A stretch of DNA of 64,000 nt from Symsagittifera roscoffensis (Eukaryota; Xenacoelomorpha; Acoela; Convolutidae). The notes under the pieces are model-generated. The model was not told the origin of the DNA and did no database searches. It saw only the letters and a list, made by a program, of their open reading frames with translations. Location: the NCBI RefSeq assembly GCF_963678635.1, contig NC_087071.1, positions 35,705,680 to 35,769,679 of the forward strand, read 5' to 3'. Below are positions 35,282 through 46,827 of the stretch, one piece after another. Position 1 is the first letter of the stretch; each line of letters starts with the position of its first letter. The position numbers were made by a program, and so were the translations under genes.

Positions 35282-37919
35282 GTTTCCCGTTGCAAACGAG
35301 GGAAGTCGCTACTACGTACAATCTGCGCATGACTTGGACCTCAAAAGGAGAATCATTTTCACTACTAGGCTCCATAGAAGGGGTGAGAATAGAGATTTAT
35401 ACTGTACTGAACATGCTCGAGATACAAGGAATAAATGCTTCTTCTCTAAGTTATATTTGATCGAGAAAAAAAAGCGTCAATTGAGGGATTAGATTAGAAA
35501 ATTCAATAAGCAATTAACAAAAAAGTATTTAAAATCGAAACTCAAAACTCAAACTCACTCACAAAAACCCACAACCCGCTTTTCAGGAAACTCAAACTAA
35601 GATTTTTCAATCAAAAAACTTTATTTTAACTTTAAAAAAATAAATTACAAATCAAATCTAATCAAACTTGAAAAAAAACTCTCGAATACAGAGAAAATTC
35701 TCCTTTAAATCTATGACCTCACACAATTTTAAAATCTGAAATGCATTTTCGAAGTATTTAAAATCTTGTAAGACTCTTATAAAATTTTGAGTTCCTATGA
35801 CCACGAACGTTTTTCATAAGACACATATAATATCTGAACTTTGAGCAAAAGCTGACATTATTTTCACAAATTTTCAGTATTGATAAGATTGATGAAAAAC
35901 TTTCCGATGACTTGCACAATAATTTATTTTTATCAACTAAAACTAATCAACACACTTATCGTAAAACCATATAGAATTTTGACAATCATACCTTCGTGCA
36001 TTTTTGCATGGGTCTCTCATCATGACCGAAACATGTTCCAGCATTCTCAGATTCGAAATGCTGCAAAATAATTGTTACAGACTAGCAGAAATTCTAAAGT
36101 ACTAAAAAAAACACGAAACAAAAAGTTGCTGCTGCTCAATTTTATAAAGGGCGTTCGCCACAATACAATTATTTTTCTTTGAAGAAACTTATTTTTAATT
36201 CAACTTTTGAATTAAAAAAATTCACCTGTTAATTTTTTTGTACTAATCTTTCAATATAAATGTATAGGCTTGACATTGTTATACCAGTAAAATTTGTTAA
36301 AAAACATTTTTACCAGTATATTTTATTTAAAAAATTAAATTTTAGTAAAACATGAAAACCTAAAACAAAATCTTTTTTCACATTTTTAACAACATTTTTG
36401 ATCTTTCTAATTGCCAAACTAAACAAAAAAAATCATTTTGGGGTTCGAAACGATTATTTTGAAAAATTTTTAATAGCTCAGGCTCGAAATGTATAAACGT
36501 TGCAGCACAATAGAATAAAAATGGACTCTAATTTAATTTAAATTTTAAAATGTTTTTATAGAGTTGCTTTAAATCGATCTTACTCCGTTTCAGCATATGT
36601 TTGGCCGAGCAAATAGTTTAATAAGTATTTTCATAATTTCATGAATTATTTTATACCAATTCCAAGATAGAAAATAATTTCCCATTTTCTCTGAGAAGGA
36701 AAAACTTTAAGCTTTTTTGAACCAAAAATCGATGTTTCATTTTTTCGTTCAACAGGATTGTTTTTTTTTCAATTGTTTGTCTCAAAAACTAAAAACAAAC
36801 AAATAACTTTTAGGAGGCAAATTAGGTCTTTTGAATTTTTAATTAATTCGATTTTTTGTTATGACATTAGGAAAGCGTGCAAATCAAATGTAAATCGATA
36901 AACATAAGTAAATGTGGTTTTATTTTGGATTTTTTAAACTTTTAATTCTATAGAAAGCAATTTCAACACTTCTCAATCAAATGTTACCTGTCCGGGCTGC
37001 CAATCGACCAACTTTGGTATGACTTTGCGAAATTTATTATAACAAATGACATAATAAGCAACAATTGTAACAAAATACGATGATGTGGCAAAATTTGATT
37101 CATTTTTTAAAACTCACTTTGCATGCTGTTAAAACTCTGCTTTTTGATCAACTAAATTTATACCAACTGAAAAAAATAGTTGTTGATTCAATAGTTTTTC
37201 CGGACTAATATTAATAGAATTTGAAATAGTTTTCTGATACAGAGAGAAAATTTACATTCAAACTTCTAAAAATATTGCGTGTTTTTGAGTCAAATTTAAC
37301 CACAGACTTCCCTAAAGTAAGTTTTGCCTCATGTGCTAGATTATTTTTGCTGCAAGCAAGAACCGAGTTTCCAACGATTCCGCTGCAATTTGCTAATTTG
37401 TAAACATGCTGCTAGCAGAAAGCTTCCGGGCTTAACAAAACTGATCGTTTTTGAAAAACTATATTGAGTTTCAAAACAATTATCTTTCAAATTTTTAACA
37501 GCCCATGGTTGAAATCGAAACCATTAAAAATAAGCGGGCAATCATTCAAAAATGGTTTAAAATATTTTTAAAGAAAAAAAATCATATAAAATTAAATAAG
37601 ATACATGCAGCTACTTACGAAATGAAACTAAGTTGCAATTTTTTGTTTTTTGATTCAGACATGATTTGTCTAAGTTATACAAATGACAAGAATTAAGCGT
37701 AAGTTTTTGACGGACTAAAATTGGCGAGAAGCATCCGTGCGTTTTATAATGAGATAAATGCTGTATTTGGGCCATTGTTCAATCAAAAACAAGTCAAGGT
37801 GTTATGGTATCGTGTAACGGGTTTTTTTTTAATGTTGTCTGTTGTCAAGTGTCGACAAATAACGTCCACAGTTATCAATTATCATGTGGGCTGGACTATA
37901 TCGCGCTATGTCACGTGAT
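35282..37919 (+). other. AT-rich stretch, no gene recognised
   Basis: The first 180 bp after the gap are GC-richer (GTTGCAAACGAGGGAAGTCG) and open in one frame to 35460, but they lack splice sites or motifs. The rest is plain AT-rich sequence. Confidence 0.45.
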
Positions 37920-38165
37920 TGCGTATGTTTGTTTCTTTATTTGTTCATCTTTATTTATTTAATTATCTGTTCTTCTATTTATTTAATTATGTTTAGTTTG
38001 CTTATATTTACTTATAATTTATGTATGTACATATTTATTTTTGTTTATTTTTATCACGTGTTTTGTTTATTTATTTAATTATTCTTTCTTTCATTTAGTT
38101 TTGCTTTTATTATTTCTGCGTGTGTATTTATTTAATTTATTTATTTTCATTTATTTATATTATGG
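37920..38165 (+). repeat. TTTATTTAATTAT low-complexity tract
   Basis: T-rich near-repetitive sequence (TTATTTATTTAATTATCTG and similar) immediately precedes the 76 bp minisatellite. Confidence 0.85.
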
Positions 38166-38841
38166 GTCAATATAGCAATATTTTAGCGTATACATGTGTT
38201 AGTACCATTTTTAGTTCTCGAACTGTTATTTTATGATCTATGTCAATATATCAAAATTTTAGTGTATACATGTGTTATTACGATTTTTAGTTCTCGAACT
38301 GTTATTTCATGATCTTTGTCAATATATCAAAATTTTATTGTATACATGTGTTAGTACCATTTTTAGTTCTCGAACTGTTATTCCATGATCTTTGTCAATA
38401 TAGCAAAATTTTGGTGTATACATGTGTTAGTACGATTTTTAGCTCTAGAATTGTTATTCCATGATCTTTGTCAATATAGCAAAAATTTGACGTATACATG
38501 TGTTAGTACGATTTTAAGCTCTCGAACTGTTATTTCATGATCTTTGCCAATATAGCAAAATTTTGGTGTATACATGTGTTCGTACGATTTTTAGCTCACG
38601 AACTGTTATTTCAGGCCCTTTTTCAATATAGTAAAATTTTGGTGTATACATGTGTTAGTAAGATTTTTAGTTCTAGAAGTGTTATTTTATGATCTTCGTT
38701 GATATATCAAAAATTTAACCTATACATGTGTTAGTACGATTTTTAGTTCTAGAACTGTTATTTCAGGCTCTTTCTCGATATAGCAAAATTTTGGTGTATA
38801 CATGTATTAGTACGATTTTTTGTTCTAGAACTGTTATTCTT
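38166..38841 (+). repeat. 76 bp minisatellite, about nine units
   Basis: Each unit reads roughly TCAATATAGCAAAATTTTGG, then TGTATACATGTGTTAGTACG, ATTTTTAGTTCTCGAACTGT and TATTTCATGATCTTTG. Units differ by a few substitutions and hold register throughout. The last unit loses the period at 38841. Confidence 0.95.
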
Positions 38842-39299
38842 CAATTATTAGTTGTTCAAGTTGTTTGGTTTTTGCTTCAGTTTCTATGCCTTAAAAAAAA
38901 CTATAGAATCACTCGATATGTTAATGGAATATAAAACTTCATTCTCGCCAATTAAGTATTTGGCGACTGCACCCGACTCAAAGTAGGAAGCTGGAGCAAT
39001 TATTTCTTGAAACAACTAGCAAGTCAGTTGCAACATTTTTCAATAACACGCTTTTTGTTATGAGGCCGATCACCGAAGTACAACAGCTAAAAACAATTGA
39101 ACAACTCAAAAACAAATTTTTTGCTCAAAACGACTGATTCTAGAAACTTTGTTGCACGTTCAGCAATTCCGTGAAAAGCTTCAAGTGACACTTAATTCAA
39201 GCAGCTTTGCAGCATCATTTACCAGAGATTGCTGTTTCTATGAACCTGTTTCTTGATTTCTTGCGCACAATAAAAAAATACACTTTCGAAATATATCTT

Positions 39300-39831
39300 A
39301 TTGTTCCGACTTTCGATACGAAAGTAACGGAATATTTGTGCTCAGGGTGGGTTTTTTTTTCTTCAGACAAGTTTCGACTTTTTAACTAGCCATTTTTGAC
39401 GGAATTTTCTTATATCATTCAAAAGGTATTGTTGTCTTGAGCTTAAATTTGAAAAGATATTTCACCTGTGATCATTTTTCATAAAGCTATGGGGGTTTAA
39501 AGATTGCCAATTTGGCCAATTTGGGACAATTAACGCGCGATATATTTCGCGCTATTAACGTGTAAGCGGAGTTTTAATCCGTCTTAGAAATCGTTCCAAA
39601 TTGGTTGGAAGAAGCTTATTTGCCATAATTGATTTGTTACATGGACGAAATCTATCCTTTTGTACTTTATATGGCGTGTGGGGGATAAATTTCCTTAAAA
39701 AAAATTCAAATTTTAGAAAAAAAAACTTGTTTTTATTTTATTACATTTTAATTTTATAGGTTATTACTGCTCCTTAAACGTTAAAAGGCAGTCGGAACAT
39801 TCAGGGCTTCGCCCTGATACGAGCAGTCTTG
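39300..39831 (-). mobile_element. Repeat B, full-length copy in minus orientation
   Basis: The plus strand starts TTGTTCCGACTTTCGATACG (complement of the B right end). It passes through ACGCGCGATATATTTCGCGC and ends GTCGGAACATTCAGGGCTTC, then GCCCTGATACGAGCAGTCTT and G, the complement of the left end with an intact hairpin. Confidence 0.92.
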
Positions 39832-41035
39832 TTCATATGATTTGTTTTCCAAAAAATGGAACTTGTAATCAGATTTTTTCTTGCGAACAGTTTTTAAAAA
39901 AATGAGTCTCTTCTCCGTTAGGTTCTGATTCCAAATTAATCAGCAAAAAAGGGTACTTTTCTATCTGGACTTTTTGTCAGTATTTTTTGATAAAATTAAA
40001 ACTTAAGTTACTCTAATTACAACTGCTTGCAATAAACGTTTCCAAACACTAGACAAGCTGATTGAAAAGCCAAACTCAATAAGCATTTATCGAAACGGGT
40101 TTTAAAAGTGTTGCTCACTTTTCGCTTTCAAAAGTATTGACTTTAAACTGTTGTCATTTGAATACTGAGCTATTCCTTTTGTTTTATGCTCTTGAAACAA
40201 AAAGCTTAGAAAACGACATTTTTATTTTTTTGCCTTTAATTTCAATGGATTTTTCTATTCACTTGATAATAAAGATCTCTTCGCTTCAGATTGGTTCGGA
40301 AAAAGAATGTGTTTTATTCGAGACACACTTAATTGATGTTTAGCGTACAGAAAGTTTTGAAAAACTAAAAAACTAACTCAATTATGACACATCGTTTTAT
40401 AAAAAACAAGAACCTAATAAAATAACACATTAATGTGAAAAAAAACGTTTTTTAGCAGTGCGCAGCCTTGAATCTTGAATGCCATGAATACTTTGAACTT
40501 CTAGATTTTGTTGTTGAAGGTATTTGACTTCTTATGACAAAATTTTTCTCCTATGCGCATAAATAAGAAGTTCATTTTAGTTAATTAAACCATAATGGGG
40601 TGAAAATTTTTTGTTGTATATCACACGCATTATCAGAAAAAAGTTTTCAAATGGATAAAATTTTACTTTTTTGAAGTTGGTTCTCAATTTGAAAAGCTCT
40701 ACGGGTTTGAAGTTGAGGACTAATTTGGTACATTTTGAACCTTTATAACTTGACACTTTCTTATCACAAAAAATATCTATTCAATTTTGAGCTCAGAACA
40801 TAAATCCGTTAAGTTTCGGTGAAATCAAAGGAAAGGATATTCACTAGAAAGGTCCTTGATATTACATAATATTGCTTAACATGGCCAAATAATTGTCTAA
40901 TTTTAAAAAAAATTGGGAATCGAAGCAATTTGCCCATAGTTATAAATGAAATTGTTAAGGAATGAAGCACCATCAAGTGATTCAGTGCATTTAATGAGAA
41001 AAAAAAATCACAAGAAAACAACTCGACCGAACTTT
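39832..41035 (+). other. AT-rich stretch, no gene recognised
   Basis: No exon or RNA gene. Open frames are short and AT-driven. Confidence 0.5.
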
Positions 41036-41315
41036 GCAGAGTTTGATCAATTTGGAATAATTAACGCACAAAATACTGACTGCTATTAATGTGGAAATTT
41101 TATCCGTCTTAGAAATTGTTCCGCACTGGTCAAAAAACTGTTTGTCGGAAAAAGCAACGCATACCAGAAAAAGAAATCTCTTTTTTAAACTTTAAATGGC
41201 GCTTGGTGTGATACTTACATAAAAACTCATCATTAAATTTAAAGCAAACACTGCTCCATAGATTTTAAAAAGCAGTCGGAAGATTCATTGATTTGCCTTA
41301 ATACGAGTAATCTTG
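41036..41315 (-). mobile_element. Repeat B, truncated left half, minus orientation
   Basis: The complement carries CAAGATTACTCGTATTAAGG and GACTGCTTTTTAAAATCTAT, then GGCGC and AATTTCTAAGACGGATAAAA. It ends near AATTATTCCAAATTGATC, so the right half is missing. Confidence 0.75.
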
Positions 41316-42285
41316 TCTAATTAACTTTGAAACAAGTAATTTACATGTAAATTACATGCATTCAGCATATTGCTTGTACCATTTTGCTCAAGATTAGCAA
41401 AACGAAATTTTTTTTTTTACAATTTTGCCCTGAAAAATCTTATATTAAAAATTTGCAGTATCGTGAATTCGTATACAGAGCATGTGCACCAATCACTCCA
41501 CCAAGACAAAAATGTTGTGTATGTACAAAACCGTTTGTCTCAAGGATTCTTACTATTGTTCAGAAACATACAATGCTTAAAGTATCCAATTATATCGATT
41601 ACAAAATTGTAACAACTTATATATTTTTTCTGTGCACACTTTGCATACATTTCATCATATAATTTTTGGCCTCGAACTAAAATTTTCACAAAAGAACCAA
41701 AGAGAAAAAGAAAGCATTAATAAATTTTCCGAAAAATGTGTAATGCAAAAATGGTGAAAAAAAAATTTCCATTCCTTCTAAAAAACATAAACTATAAAAA
41801 AAGAAACGTTCGATTGAAGCAGATGAATTTGAACATTTTTTGAAGCATGTGATGAATAGTGTTGAGTTTATTCGAGTTTGGTCCATGAATTGAAGTTGCT
41901 CGCAAAAATTTTATGAAAATTGCAAAATTCTAAATTTGGGCAAAAATTTTCAAAGATGCTGTTTTTTGAGGTTTAAATTTTAAAATATCACGTCTTGCCC
42001 AAAATATGCAATACAAAAAGAGCATTTTTGAGTATTTTAGAAAAAAAATTATCTGAAACCTCAATTTATGTATCAAAGACTACGTTATGCACACAAAAAT
42101 TGATTTTTCATTCAGAACAAAAAACGTTTTTTGGGAAATTTTTTTTGGAGTACAAAAGTTGATTTTTCCAAAATAAAAAAAGTTTTTGGTGCAATTTTGA
42201 AACAACTTCACTGAACAAAGTATACTGACAACGTCACTGAACTGCTAATAGGAATACATGCCAATCGACACCCCCGGATGCCATT
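41316..42285 (+). other. AT-rich stretch, no gene recognised
   Basis: Two overlapping 80-90 codon plus frames at 41370-41662 are open. One contains C..C pairs (KCCVCTKPF), but there is no splice context and no family match, so no gene is called. Confidence 0.4.
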
Positions 42286-42482
42286 CAGCTATCCGAGAAC
42301 GAAATTATTTTCCGGCTATCCGGGTATTCGGCTCCGTGATACGCCACCGTACCAAGGAGGGATAGTGAAAGAGATCCGAGTCAAGTAGAGATATGAACTA
42401 TCAAGGGTACCTTATTGGTGCTGTGTCACGGAGCCGAATACCCGGTTAGCCGAAACATAATTTCATTCTCGGATAGCCTAAA
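42286..42482. repeat. Fold-back palindrome, about 195 bp
   Basis: The left arm AGCTATCCGAGAACGAAATT through GGGTATTCGGCTCCGTGA (42287-42340) is mirrored by the right arm (42427-42478), whose complement reads GGCTATCCGAGAATGAAATT through GGGTATTCGGCTCCGTGA. The arms continue imperfectly into the centre. The motif CGGATAGCC recurs further downstream at 42499-42507. Confidence 0.9.
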
Positions 42483-44312
42483 TATAAATTTGTTCCCGGA
42501 TAGCCAAATTTTTTTGTTCCCCTTGATAGCCGTTGAAAATTACAACAAGCATATTATTAAATATTAAAGCAAACTATATAACCGACAAGTGCAAATCAAC
42601 ACAATTTTTTTTCATTGCTTTTTTTTTATTTCGAATACCCTTTTGCCCCAAATTTAGTCCGGCTACTTTCTACCGCTACTACAATTTTTCCCGATATAAT
42701 TAACAACCCCCCTCCATATTTTTTAACCCCAGAATTGATAAAATTACAAAAAAAAATCCAGTGAAAATTCATCTCAAAATTTCACTATTAAGTTAGGTTC
42801 TCTAAATGTTAGTTAAGTTCAAATTTTAAACATTAATTGTTTTAACCAGTGAAACAAAACTCTGTTATCTTTGTTCTCTGACTTGGTGTAATGTTTTAAA
42901 AATTGTCAATTTATTGGGTAAAACTATTGGGGAAAAAATGAGAAACCTTACTTCAATTTTTTTGTCAGAAAAAATTGAAATGAAAAATTTCAAAGGCTGG
43001 GCAATTTAAAGTTATTAGCAAAATTGAAAAATGACTTTTCAACAAATGTTTCATGAGCAAAAATTGTTGCTAGGCAATTTTTTGATGAATACTCGTCTTT
43101 TTGAAATATTTAAATTTTTCTCATTATTTAACTGTAACAGATCGCGACACTTAACTAATTGGGTTCTGTTTTACTTGTTCATCTGCCCAGAAAGTGACAG
43201 ATTTGATTGCCTGCGTTTTTTCAACGGACTACTCTGTTCGTTTGACTAAAATGATCTCTTCTTTTCAATTTAACTCGGGGTAAGACTGTGATTTACGTCT
43301 CGATTCATTCATTTTATTTTAGCTTAAGGGAATTTTTCGAGTTATGAATAGCTCTGTTCCGGATGATCGATTTATGTTCAGATAAGATGCCATTCAAAAC
43401 ACCGAAAAAGATTACCATAAAAGTCTATACAACAAAAATGTTTTTCAAACAATTCCAAACATCAAGTGTATAAAAAAAGCTCATCATACACTTTCCATAT
43501 ATGGAATTTGTATGATAAACATTTTTCTATCAACATGGCAGACCAAGCAGTCAGTTTTAATGAACTTCGAAAAAGTTGGTAGCAACGAATTTTAAAAACT
43601 TTTTGGAAAAAATGCTTATCCAAAAATTGTGTAATGGAAATTGTATAATAGTTATCTTATGGCGAAAACTTTTTAGTATTATTAACTTTAAAATTGACCC
43701 TAAGAAAATTTTTTCGCATGCGAAGTTTAATTTTTTGTGCCCATAACGTAGTCCTGGATACACGAAGGTATAATTTTTTTTCTTTTAACCGCTGGATGAA
43801 ATTTTTCAAAAATCTACAAAAACGCCCATTTTTTGTATGGCATGTTTAAGCCTTAATCAATGCCAGATTTTTAAAAAATCATATTTTGAAAAATTTTATC
43901 TTATGAAAAATTTTGCTGGATTTAAAAGTTTGTTACTTTCGTTATTATTTGTGTAAGACAGCTCGTTGCAATTCAGGTTGTTTTGGATGCATTGTAGCTG
44001 CAAGGCCGTCCAATTTTTAGTGACTCTAGTGTTGAGTAAACCAAGGTCTTTCTAAATTGTGCTCGGTAAAGAACACTACCCAAAAATTTTCAGAAATAAA
44101 ACAAAAAGAAACCAAAATTTTGGTTTATGGAATTAAGCTTGTCATACAATTTTCATAAATGAAAAAATTATTGCCACAAAGACTTAACGCATCTTGTTGT
44201 GCGTACTGAATTGCATACAAGTGTATGGTAACAAACTTTTCACACATGGAAATTGTATGATAAGAAGTTTTGGTCAGCCCGAATAATATAAAAACTTTCT
44301 CGCATACTTAAA

Positions 44313-44362
44313 ACAAGACTGCTCGTATTTGATCGAAGTTCATGTTCCAACTTTCCAAAAAG
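44313..44362 (+). mobile_element. Repeat B, left-end fragment
   Basis: CAAGACTGCTCGTATTTGAT then CGAAGTTCATGTTCCAACTT keeps the B order (start, weak hairpin, ATGTTCC.ACT). The remainder of the element is absent. Confidence 0.6.
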
Positions 44363-44902
44363 TGAATGAAATACAATTGGACCAAAAATATCAAAACAAC
44401 CAATTTTGTGCCGAATTTCGGCAAAAGTTTCCTGACGATTGTGCTCGGGCAAAATAATTTATCAAAACAATTTCAATTCATTTTTTGCCAATTTTTGACG
44501 GAAATTTAATATATAATCTGAAAGTTATTGATACTAATTGTAATCTAAAAAGCGTATAGGAAGATGGAATAAAATCTAGAAAAACTCAATATTTTCTCTT
44601 TTTACTGAAGATATTTGAGTTTTTTTAAACCATAAGCTTTTGAATGACGTTACAAGCCTTCGCTCCAATAAGAATAGTCGAGTTTAGTTGCTAATTACTT
44701 TTTAGAAAATATTTCCGTGAAATAGATCACAACTCATAAATTTTCGACATCACTTACTTATAATATTTTTAAACCAGATTATTCAACATTATACAAATCA
44801 ATATCAAGAGGATTACAATTGCCAAAGTTAGAAGATTCGTGCAAAAAAGTTAAAGTTCAATCGGAAAATTTATTGCAAGCGAACAAAAAGCAATTTAAAC
44901 AA

Positions 44903-44962
44903 GGATAGTCGGTTAATGTGCAAGTCGCGCAGAATGTTCCAACCAATTCAATGGTCTTAAGA
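44903..44962 (+). mobile_element. Repeat A, left-end fragment
   Basis: GGATAGTCGGTTAATGTGCA, then AGTCGCGCAGAATGTTCC and CAATGGTCTTAAG match the repeat A left terminus, including the hairpin arms. No right end follows. Confidence 0.75.
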
Positions 44963-45828
44963 AAACAAAAAAAAAACAACAACTCAAAAAATGTGATTGC
45001 ATGTAATCTGTTTACAGTTTCAAGTCCCACCTGAGACAAAAATGAGCAACACTTGCACTTTCAACTACAAAAGAGGTTGCCTACAGCACAAAAAATCTCA
45101 GTGATGAGGCAACTACAACTACAATCTTTGAGCAGACACCTGTTGAGGGAAAAACAAATTGATTTAATTCCACCTTCCTGAACCTGCAAAGAACAACACT
45201 TGCAGTTGCATTGAACGTTGCTTGCAAGACAAGCATAATTTGCATACTGCATATTTGAATAATGCATTCGTATGTCCTGTACTGCATGCATGCTGCAATC
45301 TGTGCCTAAAGTTATTTATGGGCAAAAAGTCTAGTACCCGATTGCAATACCCTTGCTTATCGCAAGAGTCATAAAAGTACTTAATTACAATAAATTATTT
45401 TCTTTAAAAAAGAATACAAAACTTCGACAAAAACGTGTGTGTGAAACGGAAAAAAACATAACTTTAAATTAGTGGAGTTTACATTGGAAAATTTGTTAGC
45501 TTGTACAGTACTGATTTTAACTATCCGCACAAAACGAATTAAACCTGAAATTTAAAAAATGCAAATGGGGTTGAATATAAACAACGCATGATTAAGAGTT
45601 TGAGCAGAAAAAAATATGCATTTTTTTGCGAATCTTGGGCTTTAAGAGTTTTTATTAAGAAGAATCAGTTTATTCGGAAAAATCCCTAGAAAATCTGAAA
45701 TTCAAGCCAGAGAGGGTAAGTTCTATAAGATGGAGGAGTCAAATATGTCAAAACAATGTCATTCAAAAACTATAGGCGCGGTTAGTTAAAACTCAAAATT
45801 AAAACACAGAAGTTTTTGCCCGACTTAC

Positions 45829-46827
45829 CGAGGGAAAACTTTCGTTGAGCGGCTAATTGCGGGCAGGATGCTCGGAGTTCCGGAAAGTGTTTCTCGCAAC
45901 CAGGGGAAGACGCACAGCTTCCTTCGGCAGTCGTCGCAATACTCGGCGTCAGACATGTTGCGCAATAGTCATGAGTATTTGCAGCCAATGTTACGTCATA
46001 ACTCTTCTTTCTGTCAAATGTTACGTCAATGCTATTGTTTTTCACCGGTATTATGTAATCGTAGTTCAAATGGTCGGATGTTGAGTCGCCACCAGAACGG
46101 TAGTTGCCTTCGAATGATGTTTTTTTGGTGCTTTTAGCTTTACAAGCGCTATGCGATCTTTTAAGATGTAAGATTTCGTCTTTGGAGATTGAAGAACCGC
46201 TTGGAAAATGGTTTATATCATCTGTTGTTTTCTGTCTGTGATAAATATTTTTGGCAGCTTCGATATTTGTAAAGTTTTGATGCTTCGGTTCAGTTCGCCA
46301 AGGCGATAGTAGAACTTCATTAGGAATTATCGGGGGTATAATTGGCTTAGATATTGTATTCAACAGCTCCTTTTTAGACAATTGTGTTTTTCCTCTGACG
46401 TTACTTGGTTTCTTTTCTTGGCCTGTATTTGAAACAGAGCTTTCGGGCGAGTTTATTGGCTTAACCGAATTAGTAGCTTCAGCAATTAAATTTTGATCAG
46501 TTGTTTTATTCGCATTTGGGCTTTCTTTGTCTGGGGCTAGAATTGCCTCAACTTCTGTAGCTTCAAAAAACGCGCCGTTTGCTTGCAATTCATCTGTTTC
46601 CAAATTCAACGTAACGGTTTCTTTAGTAGATATATCGCTATTGATGTTTGGTACATCATCAAACTCGTCAAAATTAACACTCTGAAGGCTTTGTTCCAGG
46701 GATAAATAGGCATTTTTTTCATAAGAAGATGAAGGAATGCTCATAATTTCAACAATAAGTCTTTTGAAAGGCTTGCCAATTGTGCATACAACTAAAATTA
46801 GTGTCACACAAATTCGGTAAATTGCAT
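45829..46827 (-). CDS. Exon of an unrecognised, largely polar protein
   Basis: This is an uninterrupted frame of about 330 codons, far longer than any other open frame in this AT-rich window, so it is very likely coding. It ends at a strong donor (CTCG|GTAAGT at 45829/45828); the residues open beyond that are probably intron. The 5' end is either an acceptor AAACAG|AT at 46827 or the ATG at 46744 (protein start MSIPSSSYEKNAYLSLEQ). If it begins at the acceptor, it opens with a hydrophobic stretch (ICVTLILVVCTIG) followed by KPFKR, as at the cytosolic side of a membrane helix. The remainder is Ser/Thr/Asn/Glu-rich and probably disordered. It has an acidic N-terminal part, a basic patch HLKRSHSACKAKSTKK, and a Cys-containing C-terminal part (YCATC, SCASSPGCEKHF). 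I do not recognise the family. Companion exons were not found. Confidence 0.6.

Larger units (their letters stand above)
42483..45828 (+). other. AT-rich stretch; no exon recognised apart from repeat fragments
   Basis: This stretch holds a B left-end fragment (44313) and an A left-end fragment (44903). Several strings of the type TCATACAATTTCCAT recur at 43490-43640 and 44140-44270, in both orientations. A Cys-rich minus frame at 45291-45061 is TGCA-repeat driven and not called. Confidence 0.45.

Noticed and set aside
35047-35460. Open frames spanning the N tract
   Set aside because: They exist only because N codons are not stops; the frame across the gap is meaningless.
41370-41662. Plus-strand frame with paired Cys (KCCVCTKPF)
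   Set aside because: Too short for a zinc-finger call, overlapping frames are equally open, and there is no splice or start context.
45061-45291. Cys-rich minus-strand frame near the unknown exon
   Set aside because: Composition is driven by TGCA-type repeats, two overlapping frames are open, and no acceptor joins in phase with the donor at 45829.
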